The position numbers and the translations under genes are program-made. DNA of 64,000 nt from Candidatus Nanopelagicales bacterium (GTDB lineage: Bacteria > Actinomycetota > Actinomycetes > S36-B12). This document shows positions 1 to 7,819 of the stretch, in pieces; position 1 is the stretch's first letter, and each line of letters begins with the position of its first letter. The stretch spans positions 1 through 64,000 of the forward strand of contig JAURFD010000009.1 in NCBI GenBank assembly GCA_030827125.1, given 5' to 3'. The notes beneath the pieces are model-generated. The model had not been told where the DNA came from. It searched no databases and saw only the letters and a list, made by a program, of their open reading frames with translations.

Positions 1-1
1 C

Positions 2-421
2 GCCATCTTCGTCCTGGCCACCAAGTCCATCATCACCGGCGGCATCCCGGCCGTTCCCGCCAACGTCGTGTCGTACCTCATCGCGGCCCTGGCGCTCCTG
101 CCAGTGCTGGTGCTCGCCCCGCAGTCCCTGAGTTGGCTCGCCTCGGGGGCGGGCGTCATCCTCGCTCTCTACATCGGCTTCTTCGCGATGGCGTTGCCGA
201 ATGTCCTCTGGGTCAAGGGGCTCGGCGCACTGTCGCCGGGGCCGAGCTCGACGTTGATGCTCGCTGAGCCGGTCGTCGCGACCACGCTCGGCATCGTCGT
301 CCTGGGTGAGACTCTTGCCTTCGCGGGGATCGTCGGACTTGTCCTCGTCCTGTGTGGGCTGCTCCTGCAAGGCATCGCTCTCACCCGGTCAGCAGACGAG
401 GAGCCGCTCGCGCCGCTCTAG
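2..421 (+). CDS. EamA/DMT-family membrane transporter, C-terminal part
   Basis: The frame is open from base 2 and lacks its start, so the gene begins before the window. The 139 visible residues are dominated by hydrophobic stretches (four or so membrane segments) and contain the motif GPSSTLMLAEPVVATTLG, typical of the second EamA repeat of drug/metabolite exporters (RhaT/YdcZ type). The protein sits in the cytoplasmic membrane and the substrate cannot be predicted. It ends 21 nt before the next gene, which has its own -10 box. A second, unrelated DMT gene lies at 16324-17235. Confidence 0.85.
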   Translation, partial: AIFVLATKSIITGGIPAVPANVVSYLIAALALLPVLVLAPQSLSWLASGAGVILALYIGFFAMALPNVLWVKGLGALSPGPSSTLMLAEPVVATTLGIVVLGETLAFAGIVGLVLVLCGLLLQGIALTRSADEEPLAPL

Positions 422-430
422 CGAGCCCCC

Positions 431-436
431 TAGTCT
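431..436 (+). promoter_or_regulatory. -10 box (TAGTCT) of a leaderless gene
   Basis: TAGTCT ends 6 nt before the GTG at 443 and no Shine-Dalgarno lies between. This spacing puts the transcription start at or next to the start codon. Confidence 0.5.
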
Positions 437-442
437 GCGGGG

Positions 443-1318
443 GTGGCCGCAGCAGAAACGATCAATGGCGTCGACGTCGAGCACCGCGACATTCTCACCA
501 ACGGCGTACGCCTGCACTGTGTGCTTGCGGGTCCCCCCGAGGGAGACCTCGTCGTTCTCCTCCATGGCTTCCCGGAGTACTGGCGGGGCATGGCCAACCC
601 ACTCGTGGTGTTGGCGCGGGCGGGGTTCCGGGTCGTGGCACCGGATCAGCGTGGGTACGGCCGCAGCGAGAAGCCGGACGGCATCGACGCCTATCGAGTC
701 GAGGAACTTGCTGCCGACGTGACCGGGATCATCGACGCGCTCGGCTACGACAAGGCGGACATCGTCGGGCATGACTGGGGCGCGGCTGTCGCCTGGTGGG
801 TTGCGCTGACCGCGGCAGATCGCGTCCGTCGACTTGTCATCGTCAACGTGCCCCATCCCAGCGTGTTCGCCAAGACACTGCGCAGCAGCCGTCACCAACA
901 GCGCAAGAGCTGGTACATCGGGGCATTCCAGGTGCCCTGGCTCCCGGAGCGCGTCGCCTTCGGACGCCGGATGGCCAATGTGCTTCGGCGTACGTCGACA
1001 CCGGGAGCGTTCAGTGACGACTACCTGGACTCGCTGCAGCGCGAATGGCGTCGACCGGGGGCAGCGACATCAATGGTCAACTGGTACCGCGCGTCCGTGC
1101 GGCGGCGTCCCGAGCGCCTGGCCGACAAGCGCGTGCACGTGCCGACGATGATCATTTGGGGGCGGCAGGATCTCGCGCTGTCGGAGGCGATGGTGCAGCC
1201 GAGCGCGGACCTGTGTGATGACGTGCGCCTGGAGTTCCTCCCCGATGCCACCCATTGGGTCCTGCATGACGAACCGGAACGTACGGGTGAACTTCTGGTG
1301 ACATTCCTTCGCGGTTAG
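443..1318 (+). CDS. alpha/beta hydrolase, epoxide hydrolase-like
   Basis: A 291-residue alpha/beta-hydrolase-fold protein. HGFPEYW (residues 41-47) is the oxyanion-hole motif of epoxide hydrolases, and GHDWGA places the nucleophile Asp at 111. A DATHW motif near the C-terminus supplies the catalytic His at 271. Asp rather than Ser as nucleophile favours epoxide hydrolase or haloalkane dehalogenase chemistry over an esterase. No signal peptide is present, so it is cytosolic. The GTG start is chosen because a TAGTCT -10 box lies 6 nt upstream and the protein then starts just before the family fold. The substrate is unknown. Confidence 0.85.
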   Translation: MAAAETINGVDVEHRDILTNGVRLHCVLAGPPEGDLVVLLHGFPEYWRGMANPLVVLARAGFRVVAPDQRGYGRSEKPDGIDAYRVEELAADVTGIIDALGYDKADIVGHDWGAAVAWWVALTAADRVRRLVIVNVPHPSVFAKTLRSSRHQQRKSWYIGAFQVPWLPERVAFGRRMANVLRRTSTPGAFSDDYLDSLQREWRRPGAATSMVNWYRASVRRRPERLADKRVHVPTMIIWGRQDLALSEAMVQPSADLCDDVRLEFLPDATHWVLHDEPERTGELLVTFLRG

Positions 1319-1453
1319 GTCGCGGACCTGTCATCGCGCACCGAGGCCGCCAAGACAGCACCTAATTTGCACGGTTCCGTGACATTCCTGCGACATGCCG
1401 TGAGTGACGATGGCCCTACCACGCCACATAGGCGCCACGGAGAGGAGGACGTC

Positions 1454-1819
1454 ATGAACGCCACGCTCGATCGCTTCCGCACCACGCTTCAGACGTCGGA
1501 TACCGATGCCACCTGGTGGGCCGACGTCGCCCGTTTGAGCGACCAGCTGCGCGCCGACGCCGAGATCGTCTTCACGCTGGGGGACTACCCCGCCGAGATG
1601 CGCGACCGCGCATCTCGACTCAACGAGAAGGCAGAACGACTGCGGGCGGAGATTGCCGGCCTTCGCCGATTCGCTGCTGATGCGGCCCCCGATCGGTCGC
1701 GCGTCAGCGCCGTGAAGGAACGCGCTGACTGGGTCCTGCGCGAATGGGACCGTCACTTCCGTCGTGTGACCACCTTTGTGGGCGACGCGCATTGGCGTGA
1801 CCTGGGCGTCGCTGGCTAG
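1454..1819 (+). CDS. small helical hypothetical protein
   Basis: The protein has 121 residues from ATG 1454, which follows a clear GAGAGGAGG ribosome site. An upstream in-frame start at 1367 is less likely because it would pass through that site. The sequence is rich in charged helices (for example ASRLNEKAERLRAEIAGLRR) with a Trp-rich start (TWWADVARLSDQLRAD) and end. No family is recognised and no signal or membrane segment is seen. It stands alone and is followed by a strong hairpin terminator. Confidence 0.65.
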   Translation: MNATLDRFRTTLQTSDTDATWWADVARLSDQLRADAEIVFTLGDYPAEMRDRASRLNEKAERLRAEIAGLRRFAADAAPDRSRVSAVKERADWVLREWDRHFRRVTTFVGDAHWRDLGVAG

Positions 1820-1844
1820 GCGCACCCACCCCCACCCCCTGCAT

Positions 1845-1875
1845 GAAGGGCGACCCGATATTCGGGTCGCCCTTC
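1845..1875 (+). terminator. strong hairpin terminator
   Basis: A perfect 14-bp stem (1845-1858 with 1862-1875) closes a 3-nt loop 26 nt after the stop of the preceding gene. There is no U tract, as is common in actinobacteria. Confidence 0.75.
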
Positions 1876-1969
1876 GGCATGTGCTGGGACGTTTGGCCCT
1901 GCCCTACCTGTCTGTGGAGGCGCACCGTGGAAGTGACTGGTCCTCAGCAGATGGAAGGGGGGTCCCGTC

Positions 1970-2461
1970 ATGAGCATCTCGTTCAAGAAGATCGCAACTG
2001 GCTCGGCCGCATTCTTGGCGGCCGTCGCCGTCTCCATCCCGGCTGCGGCTCCCGCGAATGCGACCGTTGCCGACCCCGTCGTCGCCTCCGATACACAGGT
2101 GACAGCACGGGCAAGTGGCGCCTATACGTGGATGTGGAGCGACGGCGCCACCGGCCGGCGCCGTACCTTCACGAAACGCGACTATGGCTACGCGGCAAAC
2201 CTGCCCTACCTGGTCGTGGAGGCGTCGTGCGCTGGTGGGGCGCGAGTCGGTGACGTCCTCAAACTCCAATTCCAGGACTACCGCGGGAAGTGGATCACTG
2301 AGGATCGCCACTGGGTCGCTGACTGCAACTCGATCGGCTACTTCGAATTCAATCCCTACACCTCGTCGGGCAAGTGGGCCGTGGGTGCGTACAAGTACCG
2401 CCTGATCGTGTCCGGTGCTCGCTTGCGGGCCCGCTTCACGATCATCTTCGCGCGCCGCTAG
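1970..2461 (+). CDS. small secreted protein of unknown function
   Basis: A 163-residue protein with a Sec-type signal peptide: SISFKK, then a hydrophobic Ala/Val core, then AAAPANA as the probable cleavage site near residues 28-32. The mature part is short, rich in aromatic and basic residues, with two Cys (in EASCAGG and VADCNS) that could form a disulfide, and looks like a small beta-sandwich. The start follows an AAGGGGGG ribosome site. No family is recognised. A further secreted beta protein is encoded at 4129-4824, but the two do not share obvious sequence. Confidence 0.75.
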   Translation: MSISFKKIATGSAAFLAAVAVSIPAAAPANATVADPVVASDTQVTARASGAYTWMWSDGATGRRRTFTKRDYGYAANLPYLVVEASCAGGARVGDVLKLQFQDYRGKWITEDRHWVADCNSIGYFEFNPYTSSGKWAVGAYKYRLIVSGARLRARFTIIFARR

Positions 2462-2564
2462 GGCCGTCCGGTAGGGGGCCGCGTGACGGGACCGGCCCCC
2501 TACGGTTCCGTGCACGCCCAACCGCCAGTTCTTGGGCGAGGTCGTGGCGCGCGACGAATTCGCC

Positions 2565-2570
2565 TAGGGT
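2565..2570 (+). promoter_or_regulatory. -10 box (TAGGGT) of a leaderless gene
   Basis: TAGGGT ends 8 nt before GTG 2579 with no ribosome site between. Confidence 0.45.
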
Positions 2571-2578
2571 GGTCTGTC

Positions 2579-4132
2579 GTGACCCGCGTTCGACTGATGG
2601 CCGATGACGACAATGCTCCCCTCGCTGAAGCGCTTCGCCAGGCACCTTGGGAATCTTCGGCCGGCATCGAGATCGTGTCGGACCAAGCCGACGCCGTCAT
2701 CTGGTGTCTCACCGAGCCCACCTCGTGGGATGACGTTAGGGCCGGTGTCACGGGGATGGGCCTGCCCACGATCGTCGTGGGCCCTGGGATTCCCGCGGAT
2801 GGTGCGGCGAGCCCGCCCCACGAGATTCGCCTGCGGTCACAGATTGCCGATCTCGGCGACGATGTCCTCATCCACGATCGGGTTCGCGCACTGACGCAGG
2901 CGGCTGGCGAGGTGCTGGTTACGGCCAACATCGCGTTCACCGACCTGCCGGTGGTGCGTTGGGATGACACGTCGGGACTGGCTGCCATGTCCGTGGGGGA
3001 GGAGCCGGAGTCGTGGACCCGGCGGCCGTTCCTGCGACTCGTCCATCGATTGCTCCATCACATGACCCGGCCGGCAGAACAGGCAGAGCCGATCCGCGTT
3101 GGCCTGCTTGGATACGGCGCTATCGGGCATGAGCATGCCGCCGCTATTCGCACCACCCCCGGGCTTGAGCTCTCGCTGGTCTGTGATGTGTCGTCCGATC
3201 GCCTTGCCGTGGCCCGTGAGTTCACGCCCGGCGTCAGGACCACGACCGATCCTGATGAGGTCACCGCCGCGTCCGACGTTGACCTGGTCGTCGTCTCCAC
3301 GCCGCCCAATACGCACGGGCAGTGGGCCATCACCCTCCTGGACGCGGGCAAGCACGTCGTGCTGGAGAAGCCCATGGCGCTCACGGTGGCCGAGTGTGAC
3401 GCGGCGATCGAGGCAGCCGAGCGCGCGAACCGACTCCTCGTCGTCTACCAAAACCGCCGCTTCGATCCCGATTTCCGAGCGATCGCCGATCTCATCGACG
3501 CGGATGAGCTCGGGGAGGTTTTCCACCTCGAGGCCTTTGTTGGTGCCTACCAGCACCCCTGCAACTACTGGCATTCGGACGCTGACGTCTCCGGCGGTGC
3601 CCTGTTCGACTGGGGCTCCCACATCATCGACCAGATCCTGCAACTGATGCCGGGAGAGGTCGCCACGGTGACGGCGCGCAACCACAAGCGGACCTGGCAT
3701 GACGTCACCAACGCCGATCACGCGCGGATGACGCTGCACTATGCGGATGGCCGAGAGGCGACGTTCATCTATTCGGACCTCGCCGCGGCACTTAAGCCGC
3801 GCTGGTATCTCGCGGGGACCGGCGGCGGCATTGTCGGTGACTGGCGCCGGGAGCGGGTCATCGCCCGGACGCCGATCGGCACCCTGGACGAGGATGTCCT
3901 AGCGCCGGCTGACTCACCGCCCGACGTCTGGCTGCATGGGCCGGATGGTCGCGTGGCGCAGGTGCCCGGGCGTCGAGCTTCGGCTGGAGAGTTCCATCGT
4001 CAGTTGGCCGAGCGGCTCCTCAGTGGCATGCCGATGACGGTGACGGCTGAACAGTCTCGTCGCGTGGTCGCGATGCTCGAGGCCGCGGAGCGTTCCGCAG
4101 CGAAGGATGGGGCCCCGGTCGTCCCGGATTAG
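2579..4132 (+). CDS. Gfo/Idh/MocA oxidoreductase with extra N-terminal domain
   Basis: A 517-residue protein from GTG 2579, chosen for the -10 box 8 nt upstream; ATG 2597 is possible. Residues from about 172 on form a standard Gfo/Idh/MocA NAD(P)-dependent sugar/inositol dehydrogenase: GLLGYGAIG dinucleotide loop (175-183), then VVSTPPNTH, EKPMALT and a C-terminal substrate domain with GSHIIDQIL. The first ~170 residues are an extra alpha/beta domain ending FTDLPVVRW...ESWTRRPFLRLVHRLL, which resembles the end of ThuA-like (trehalose-utilisation) domains; that assignment is tentative. Family members are usually 330-400 residues. The substrate is unknown. Confidence 0.85.
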   Translation: MTRVRLMADDDNAPLAEALRQAPWESSAGIEIVSDQADAVIWCLTEPTSWDDVRAGVTGMGLPTIVVGPGIPADGAASPPHEIRLRSQIADLGDDVLIHDRVRALTQAAGEVLVTANIAFTDLPVVRWDDTSGLAAMSVGEEPESWTRRPFLRLVHRLLHHMTRPAEQAEPIRVGLLGYGAIGHEHAAAIRTTPGLELSLVCDVSSDRLAVAREFTPGVRTTTDPDEVTAASDVDLVVVSTPPNTHGQWAITLLDAGKHVVLEKPMALTVAECDAAIEAAERANRLLVVYQNRRFDPDFRAIADLIDADELGEVFHLEAFVGAYQHPCNYWHSDADVSGGALFDWGSHIIDQILQLMPGEVATVTARNHKRTWHDVTNADHARMTLHYADGREATFIYSDLAAALKPRWYLAGTGGGIVGDWRRERVIARTPIGTLDEDVLAPADSPPDVWLHGPDGRVAQVPGRRASAGEFHRQLAERLLSGMPMTVTAEQSRRVVAMLEAAERSAAKDGAPVVPD

Positions 4133-4824
4133 TCCGCTGAGTAGGCGATGTTGAAGGTGTTCGACTCCGCGAGGGTTGTGCCGGATCGCACCAGGACAAC
4201 CTGGTATTTGCCGACCCCCGGTTGGTAGCCCTCGACGTCCGTCTTGATGACTCCTGAGGCCGGGACTCTGAACGAGTCGAAGTACACCCAGTTGTTCATC
4301 CCCATCACGCGGAACCGTGCGGACAGGCCGGTGCGACGTACCGCGGGCGTCACCGTGATGGTGCACGGGATGTCGACGCGGATCTTGCTGGCCGACTTGT
4401 CGCAGCGCAGCGAGACGGTGTACTTGAGGGCTGTCCACGTGACGCTGGTGCGCTTGGAGTAGGCGAGCACCCGGCCGCTCGAAGAATAGAGAGCGGCGCG
4501 GTAGTCGACCTTGCCGTTGGACTTGCGAGTGAGTGCGATGGTGGCCGTGCCGTTCGCATCGAGGGTGGTGCGCTTGGTCGTGTACCAGCCGAGGGAGTTG
4601 CTGCGGACCTGGAGGCCGACCTTGAGGCCCGCGGCCTTGGCCTTCGGCCCGGCGGTGAAGCGGAAGGTGGCGTCGGTGTAGGTCATCGACCGTGTGGGGG
4701 CCTTGAGCGAGACGGAGTAGGAGGTGGCGGTCGGACTCGGTGTGGCCCGTGCAGCCACCCCCGGTGTGATCGCCATCAGCATTCCGAGGGAGAGGGCCGC
4801 AACGGCGGCACGGACGACGTACAT
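4129..4824 (-). CDS. secreted two-domain beta-sandwich protein
   Basis: A 231-residue protein starting at ATG 4824 after a GGGAGG ribosome site. The signal peptide covers about residues 1-26 (hydrophobic core, then GVAARA). The mature part consists of two similar Ig-like units (about 32-125 and 128-231), each beginning with YSVSLK or YTVSLR, with regular beta-strand alternation and a Cys pair in the second unit. It is probably secreted or surface associated with no catalytic motif. It is convergent with the oxidoreductase, and the two coding regions overlap by 4 nt at their ends. Confidence 0.7.
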   Translation of the reverse strand: MYVVRAAVAALSLGMLMAITPGVAARATPSPTATSYSVSLKAPTRSMTYTDATFRFTAGPKAKAAGLKVGLQVRSNSLGWYTTKRTTLDANGTATIALTRKSNGKVDYRAALYSSSGRVLAYSKRTSVTWTALKYTVSLRCDKSASKIRVDIPCTITVTPAVRRTGLSARFRVMGMNNWVYFDSFRVPASGVIKTDVEGYQPGVGKYQVVLVRSGTTLAESNTFNIAYSAD

Positions 4825-4990
4825 GATGGGCCTCCCGTTCTGGCAACGCTGCTTTACTCCACCGTAGGTCCGATTCCGGGCACCAAAGCAGGGCCGAAGG
4901 TCCGTGCGTGTCCCTCGGTCATTCGGACTCCCACGGGAATTCATGTGACGATGGGGTGTCTTGCTCTCGGGCCCGCCATGGAGGTGCACG

Positions 4991-5629
4991 GTGAAAAAGT
5001 TCCTTCGACCGCAGGTCTTGATCCCCGCTGGTGTGGTGGCGGTCATCGTCCTGGCGCTGGGGATGTACATCTTCCAGCCGTGGAAACTCTTCACCACGAC
5101 CGAGGTCAACGAGGCACTCCCGACTTCCGTTGCTGATCTTGAGGTCGACTCCGCTCCGTCGAGCGAGCCCTCTGCCGCCGCCTCGACTTCGGCGGCATCA
5201 GGACAGTCGGCCTCCCCGTCTGCAGATGCATCGAGCGAATCGGCTACGGAGCCCGCACCGGAGCCCAAGCCGGAGCCCGTTGTGCTCGCCGCGGGTGAAT
5301 TCATCTCCCACGAGCACGGGACGTCCGGCGAGGCCTTCATCCTCGAACTCCCCGACGGCACGCGCGTCCTACGCATTCAAGACCTCGACACCAGCGACGG
5401 TCCGGACTTGCAGGTGTGGCTCACCGACGCTCCGGTGATCGACGGCGTCGATGGATGGGGCGTCTTCGACGATGGGCGCTATGTCAATCTGGGTGATCTC
5501 AAGGGCAACGTCGGCAACCAGAACTACAAGATCCCGGCCGACGTCGACCTGGCCGACTATTCATCTATCTCTATCTGGTGCGCGCGATTCGCCGTGTCCT
5601 TCGGGGCCGCGGAGTTGGCGAAGGCCTGA
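4991..5629 (+). CDS. membrane-anchored DM13-domain protein
   Basis: 212 residues from GTG 4991, preceded by GGAGGT. One N-terminal membrane segment (about residues 10-30, IPAGVVAVIVLALGMYIF) is followed by a low-complexity Ser/Ala/Pro/Glu linker (about 50-95) and a C-terminal DM13 domain (about 97-210). The domain shows GEFISHEHGTSGEAFILEL, DGPDLQVWLTDAP, LGDLKGNVGNQNYKIP and YSSISIWCARFAVSFGAAEL. The single Cys in IWCARF is characteristic; DM13 domains are proposed to act in extracytoplasmic redox or electron transfer. It likely faces outward on a flexible stalk. No partner gene is adjacent. Confidence 0.88.
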   Translation: MKKFLRPQVLIPAGVVAVIVLALGMYIFQPWKLFTTTEVNEALPTSVADLEVDSAPSSEPSAAASTSAASGQSASPSADASSESATEPAPEPKPEPVVLAAGEFISHEHGTSGEAFILELPDGTRVLRIQDLDTSDGPDLQVWLTDAPVIDGVDGWGVFDDGRYVNLGDLKGNVGNQNYKIPADVDLADYSSISIWCARFAVSFGAAELAKA

Positions 5630-5648
5630 GTACGGCTGTGGCTCTGGC

Positions 5649-5915
5649 TCACGCAGGCTCGAGCCACTCCTCGTGGATCTCTGCGATGACGACGTGCGAC
5701 GCGTCGGATGATGCGATGTCGCTGCCGTGGAACCGCAGGGTGTAGAGCGGCAGATAGGGCTCATGGTGGTCGAGTGGGTTGGCCACGACCCCGTACGTAG
5801 CGATGACCGTCCCGGCAACGCCCTTGGCATACGACGGCGTGCGGGGATTGATGGTCTCCGGGTCGGCGGTGCGGCGGACGCGCACGCGGTCCCCGACGGC
5901 GAAGCGCCCATTCAT
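5649..5915 (-). CDS. nitrile hydratase beta-subunit C-terminal-half protein
   Basis: 88 residues that match only the C-terminal SH3-like barrel of nitrile hydratase beta: FAVGDRVRVRR, YAKGVAGTVIATYGVV, LPLYTLRFHGSDI and a terminal EIHEEWLEPA. Normal beta subunits are about 220 residues; thiocyanate hydrolase splits the same region into two chains, and this protein corresponds to the C-half chain. The ATG overlaps the stop of the upstream alpha-subunit gene (ATGA), so the two are translationally coupled and surely form one complex. No separate gene for the N-half of beta is present. Confidence 0.85.
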   Translation of the reverse strand: MNGRFAVGDRVRVRRTADPETINPRTPSYAKGVAGTVIATYGVVANPLDHHEPYLPLYTLRFHGSDIASSDASHVVIAEIHEEWLEPA

Positions 5916-6964
5916 GGCATGACTCCGTCGAGGCCGCGTGCCACCGCCTCGTCGCTGTGAGGGAGCTGGCCGGCCAGCGCGGTGCCGACGAGCGACTCGG
6001 GGGTGACGAGTTCGGCGAGGTCCTCCTCGGTGAGACCCTCGGTGCCCGCGGGCCGCTGGGGAATCACCATCCAGCGCACATCCGACGTCGAGTCGTGCAC
6101 CCGAATCTCCACGCCATCGGGCACCTCCAGGCCGAATGCCGTGGCGAGCATGCCGCGGGGGTCGGTGAGGACCTTCTCCTTGTAGCCATCGGTGCGGTAC
6201 CACCAGGGCGGATTGCCCAGCAGGTCATGCGGATAGCAGGAGCACAGCGTGCAGACGACGACGTTGTGAACGTCGTCGGTGTTCTCCGCGATGCCCAGGA
6301 TCCCAAGCTTGCCGGGTGGGATATCGAGATCACGCACGGCCTCGCGCCCCTGGGTGAGCAGTCGGGTGCGGAAGTCCGGATCGACCCAGGTGCGCGCCAC
6401 GATGCGGGCGCCGTTGCGCCAGCCGATGGAGCGAAGCGACGTGATGCGCTGCTCGAAGGCTCCCTCGGCAACCTCCCCCCGATCGATAAGCGCGCGCTGC
6501 GCAGCCGCAATGAGTAGTTCGCAGTCGGCCAAGGCCGACTCGATGGCGGCAATTCGCTCCAGCAGGGGCTCGGGATAGGACCGCTTCGCGAGGCGGAACC
6601 GCTCGTCGTAGTCGCCGCGCTCAAGTCGGGTGTCCTCAATGGCGATGGCAGCACTGCGGATCGGCACCTGCAGGGAGAGGATCCCGATCACCACGGCGTT
6701 GAGGCGATCCTGCAGTGCCTTGATGCGGTCGTCAAGATCTGACTCCGCGGCGGGTGTCTCCACAGGCGCGAGGCTCTGGGCTGCGCGCAGGAGGTCGGGC
6801 AGTGGCAGGTAGCCGCGGCGTGCCATGTAGAGGAGCCGCGACTCAAGGCGCTTGCGACGGAAATACTCGAGGTCCGCGACGATGGCCGCGACGTTGGCGT
6901 CGGGGTCCTCCAAGTGCATGTGGCCCGGTGGGTGATCGTGATCGTGGTCATGATCGTGCGCCAT
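5912..6964 (-). CDS. nitrile hydratase/thiocyanate hydrolase alpha subunit, His-rich and N-terminally extended
   Basis: 350 residues from ATG 6964 after a GGAGG site. Residues about 158-335 are a nitrile hydratase alpha domain: GARIVARTWVDPDFRTRLL, NTDDVHNVVVCTLCSCYP with the metal claw CTLCSC at 238-243 (the Thr form is typical of cobalt enzymes), PPWWYR, and IPQRPAGTEGLTEEDL. It hydrates nitriles to amides or hydrolyses thiocyanate. Two features are odd: an N-terminal His/Asp repeat (residues 3-17) that could bind cobalt, and about 135 further helical residues before the catalytic domain with no clear match. Alpha subunits are usually about 200 residues. No P14K/P47K-type activator gene is nearby. 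Confidence 0.88.
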   Translation of the reverse strand: MAHDHDHDHDHPPGHMHLEDPDANVAAIVADLEYFRRKRLESRLLYMARRGYLPLPDLLRAAQSLAPVETPAAESDLDDRIKALQDRLNAVVIGILSLQVPIRSAAIAIEDTRLERGDYDERFRLAKRSYPEPLLERIAAIESALADCELLIAAAQRALIDRGEVAEGAFEQRITSLRSIGWRNGARIVARTWVDPDFRTRLLTQGREAVRDLDIPPGKLGILGIAENTDDVHNVVVCTLCSCYPHDLLGNPPWWYRTDGYKEKVLTDPRGMLATAFGLEVPDGVEIRVHDSTSDVRWMVIPQRPAGTEGLTEEDLAELVTPESLVGTALAGQLPHSDEAVARGLDGVMP

Positions 6965-7042
6965 GTCAGCCTCCAGTGGCGAGGGATGAAAGCAAGCGGT
7001 CCGATCGCAGTATGCCTGGTGTGGCGAATGCGTGAGTACCAG

Positions 7043-7115
7043 CGCGCCCGGAGGGATTCGAACCCCCAACCGACCGGGTAGAAACCGGTTGCTCTATCCA
7101 TTGAGCTACGGGCGC
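7043..7115 (-). tRNA. tRNA-Arg (anticodon TCT)
   Basis: The reverse strand folds as a full cloverleaf of 73 nt: a 7-bp acceptor stem (GCGCCCG with CGGGCGC), an anticodon stem ACCGG/CCGGT around the loop TTTCTAC, and a T arm with TTCGAAT. The anticodon TCT reads AGA/AGG. CCA is not encoded. No integrase gene or attachment-site duplication is visible beside it. Confidence 0.95.
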
Positions 7116-7257
7116 CGTGCCGCACATTCTGGCATCGACCATCCACAGGGCTCGACCCACCGGACTGTCCCCAGATCGGCTCAGGTCGAGTCGATGCAGC
7201 CGTTGCCGGGGGAGTCTGGCTGGCACCCGGCCCGTGTGGCCCATCCGAGGAGAGGTT

Positions 7258-7773
7258 ATGAACGAGATCACCATCACCGGCAACATCGTCTACACGCCGC
7301 AACTGCGCAGCGCTGGTACTCAGCGCTACACCCGCTTCCGCCTGGCCCACAACCACTCCTACCGCGATGCCGAGACCGGGGCGTGGCGGGACAACGGCAC
7401 GACGTTCATCGAGGTCACCTGCTGGCGCAATCTCGCCGAGAATGTGTGTGCGTCTTTAGGGCGAGGCTCACCCGTCATCGTCACCGGTCGGCTGCGCTCA
7501 TGGGAGCGCGATATCGAGGGCGCCGAGGGCAAGACCGAGCACCGCACCTATTTCGAGATCGAGGCCTCCAATGTGGGTCCGGACCTCCTGCGCGGCTCGA
7601 CACGTGCGGTCGACCGTCGTACCGAGCAGGTCAGCCGTCAGGAGGACGCCGCAATCGCCGAAGCACTCGGCGTGCCCAGCGGCAGCCCCTTCGAGCCGGC
7701 CCCGGGAGCGCTGGTCCCCGCTGATCCGGCGACGGACGTGCCCACGCCCGACGAGCAGGTTCCTGCTGCTTGA
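7258..7773 (+). CDS. ssb: single-stranded DNA-binding protein (accessory paralogue)
   Basis: 171 residues from ATG 7258, after a GAGGAGAGG ribosome site. The N-terminal ~115 residues form the SSB OB-fold: EITITGNIVYTPQLR, TRFRLAHNHSYRD, TFIEVTCWRNLAENV, GSPVIVTGRLRSWERD and TYFEIEASNVGPDL. The tail ends PTPDEQVPAA and lacks the acidic DDDIPF tip that recruits partner proteins in the replicative SSB, so this is probably an accessory paralogue like Rv2478c of M. tuberculosis. It lies 46 nt before ettA, also as in mycobacteria. The main SSB is expected elsewhere in the genome. Confidence 0.92.
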   Translation: MNEITITGNIVYTPQLRSAGTQRYTRFRLAHNHSYRDAETGAWRDNGTTFIEVTCWRNLAENVCASLGRGSPVIVTGRLRSWERDIEGAEGKTEHRTYFEIEASNVGPDLLRGSTRAVDRRTEQVSRQEDAAIAEALGVPSGSPFEPAPGALVPADPATDVPTPDEQVPAA

Positions 7774-7805
7774 CAGCCGACCGGAGGCCGCAACGGTCGG
7801 CCAAC

Positions 7806-7811
7806 TAGGCT
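7806..7811 (+). promoter_or_regulatory. -10 box (TAGGCT) before ettA
   Basis: TAGGCT ends 8 nt before the ATG of ettA at 7820. There is no ribosome site in the gap, so ettA may have a leaderless transcript besides any read-through from ssb. Confidence 0.5.
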
Positions 7812-7819
7812 CTGGCCCC

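Noticed and set aside
7043..7115. Possible genomic-island attachment site at tRNA-Arg
   Set aside because: No integrase, no repeated tRNA 3' end and no shift in gene character beside it. The same holds for tRNA-Gly and tRNA-Pro.
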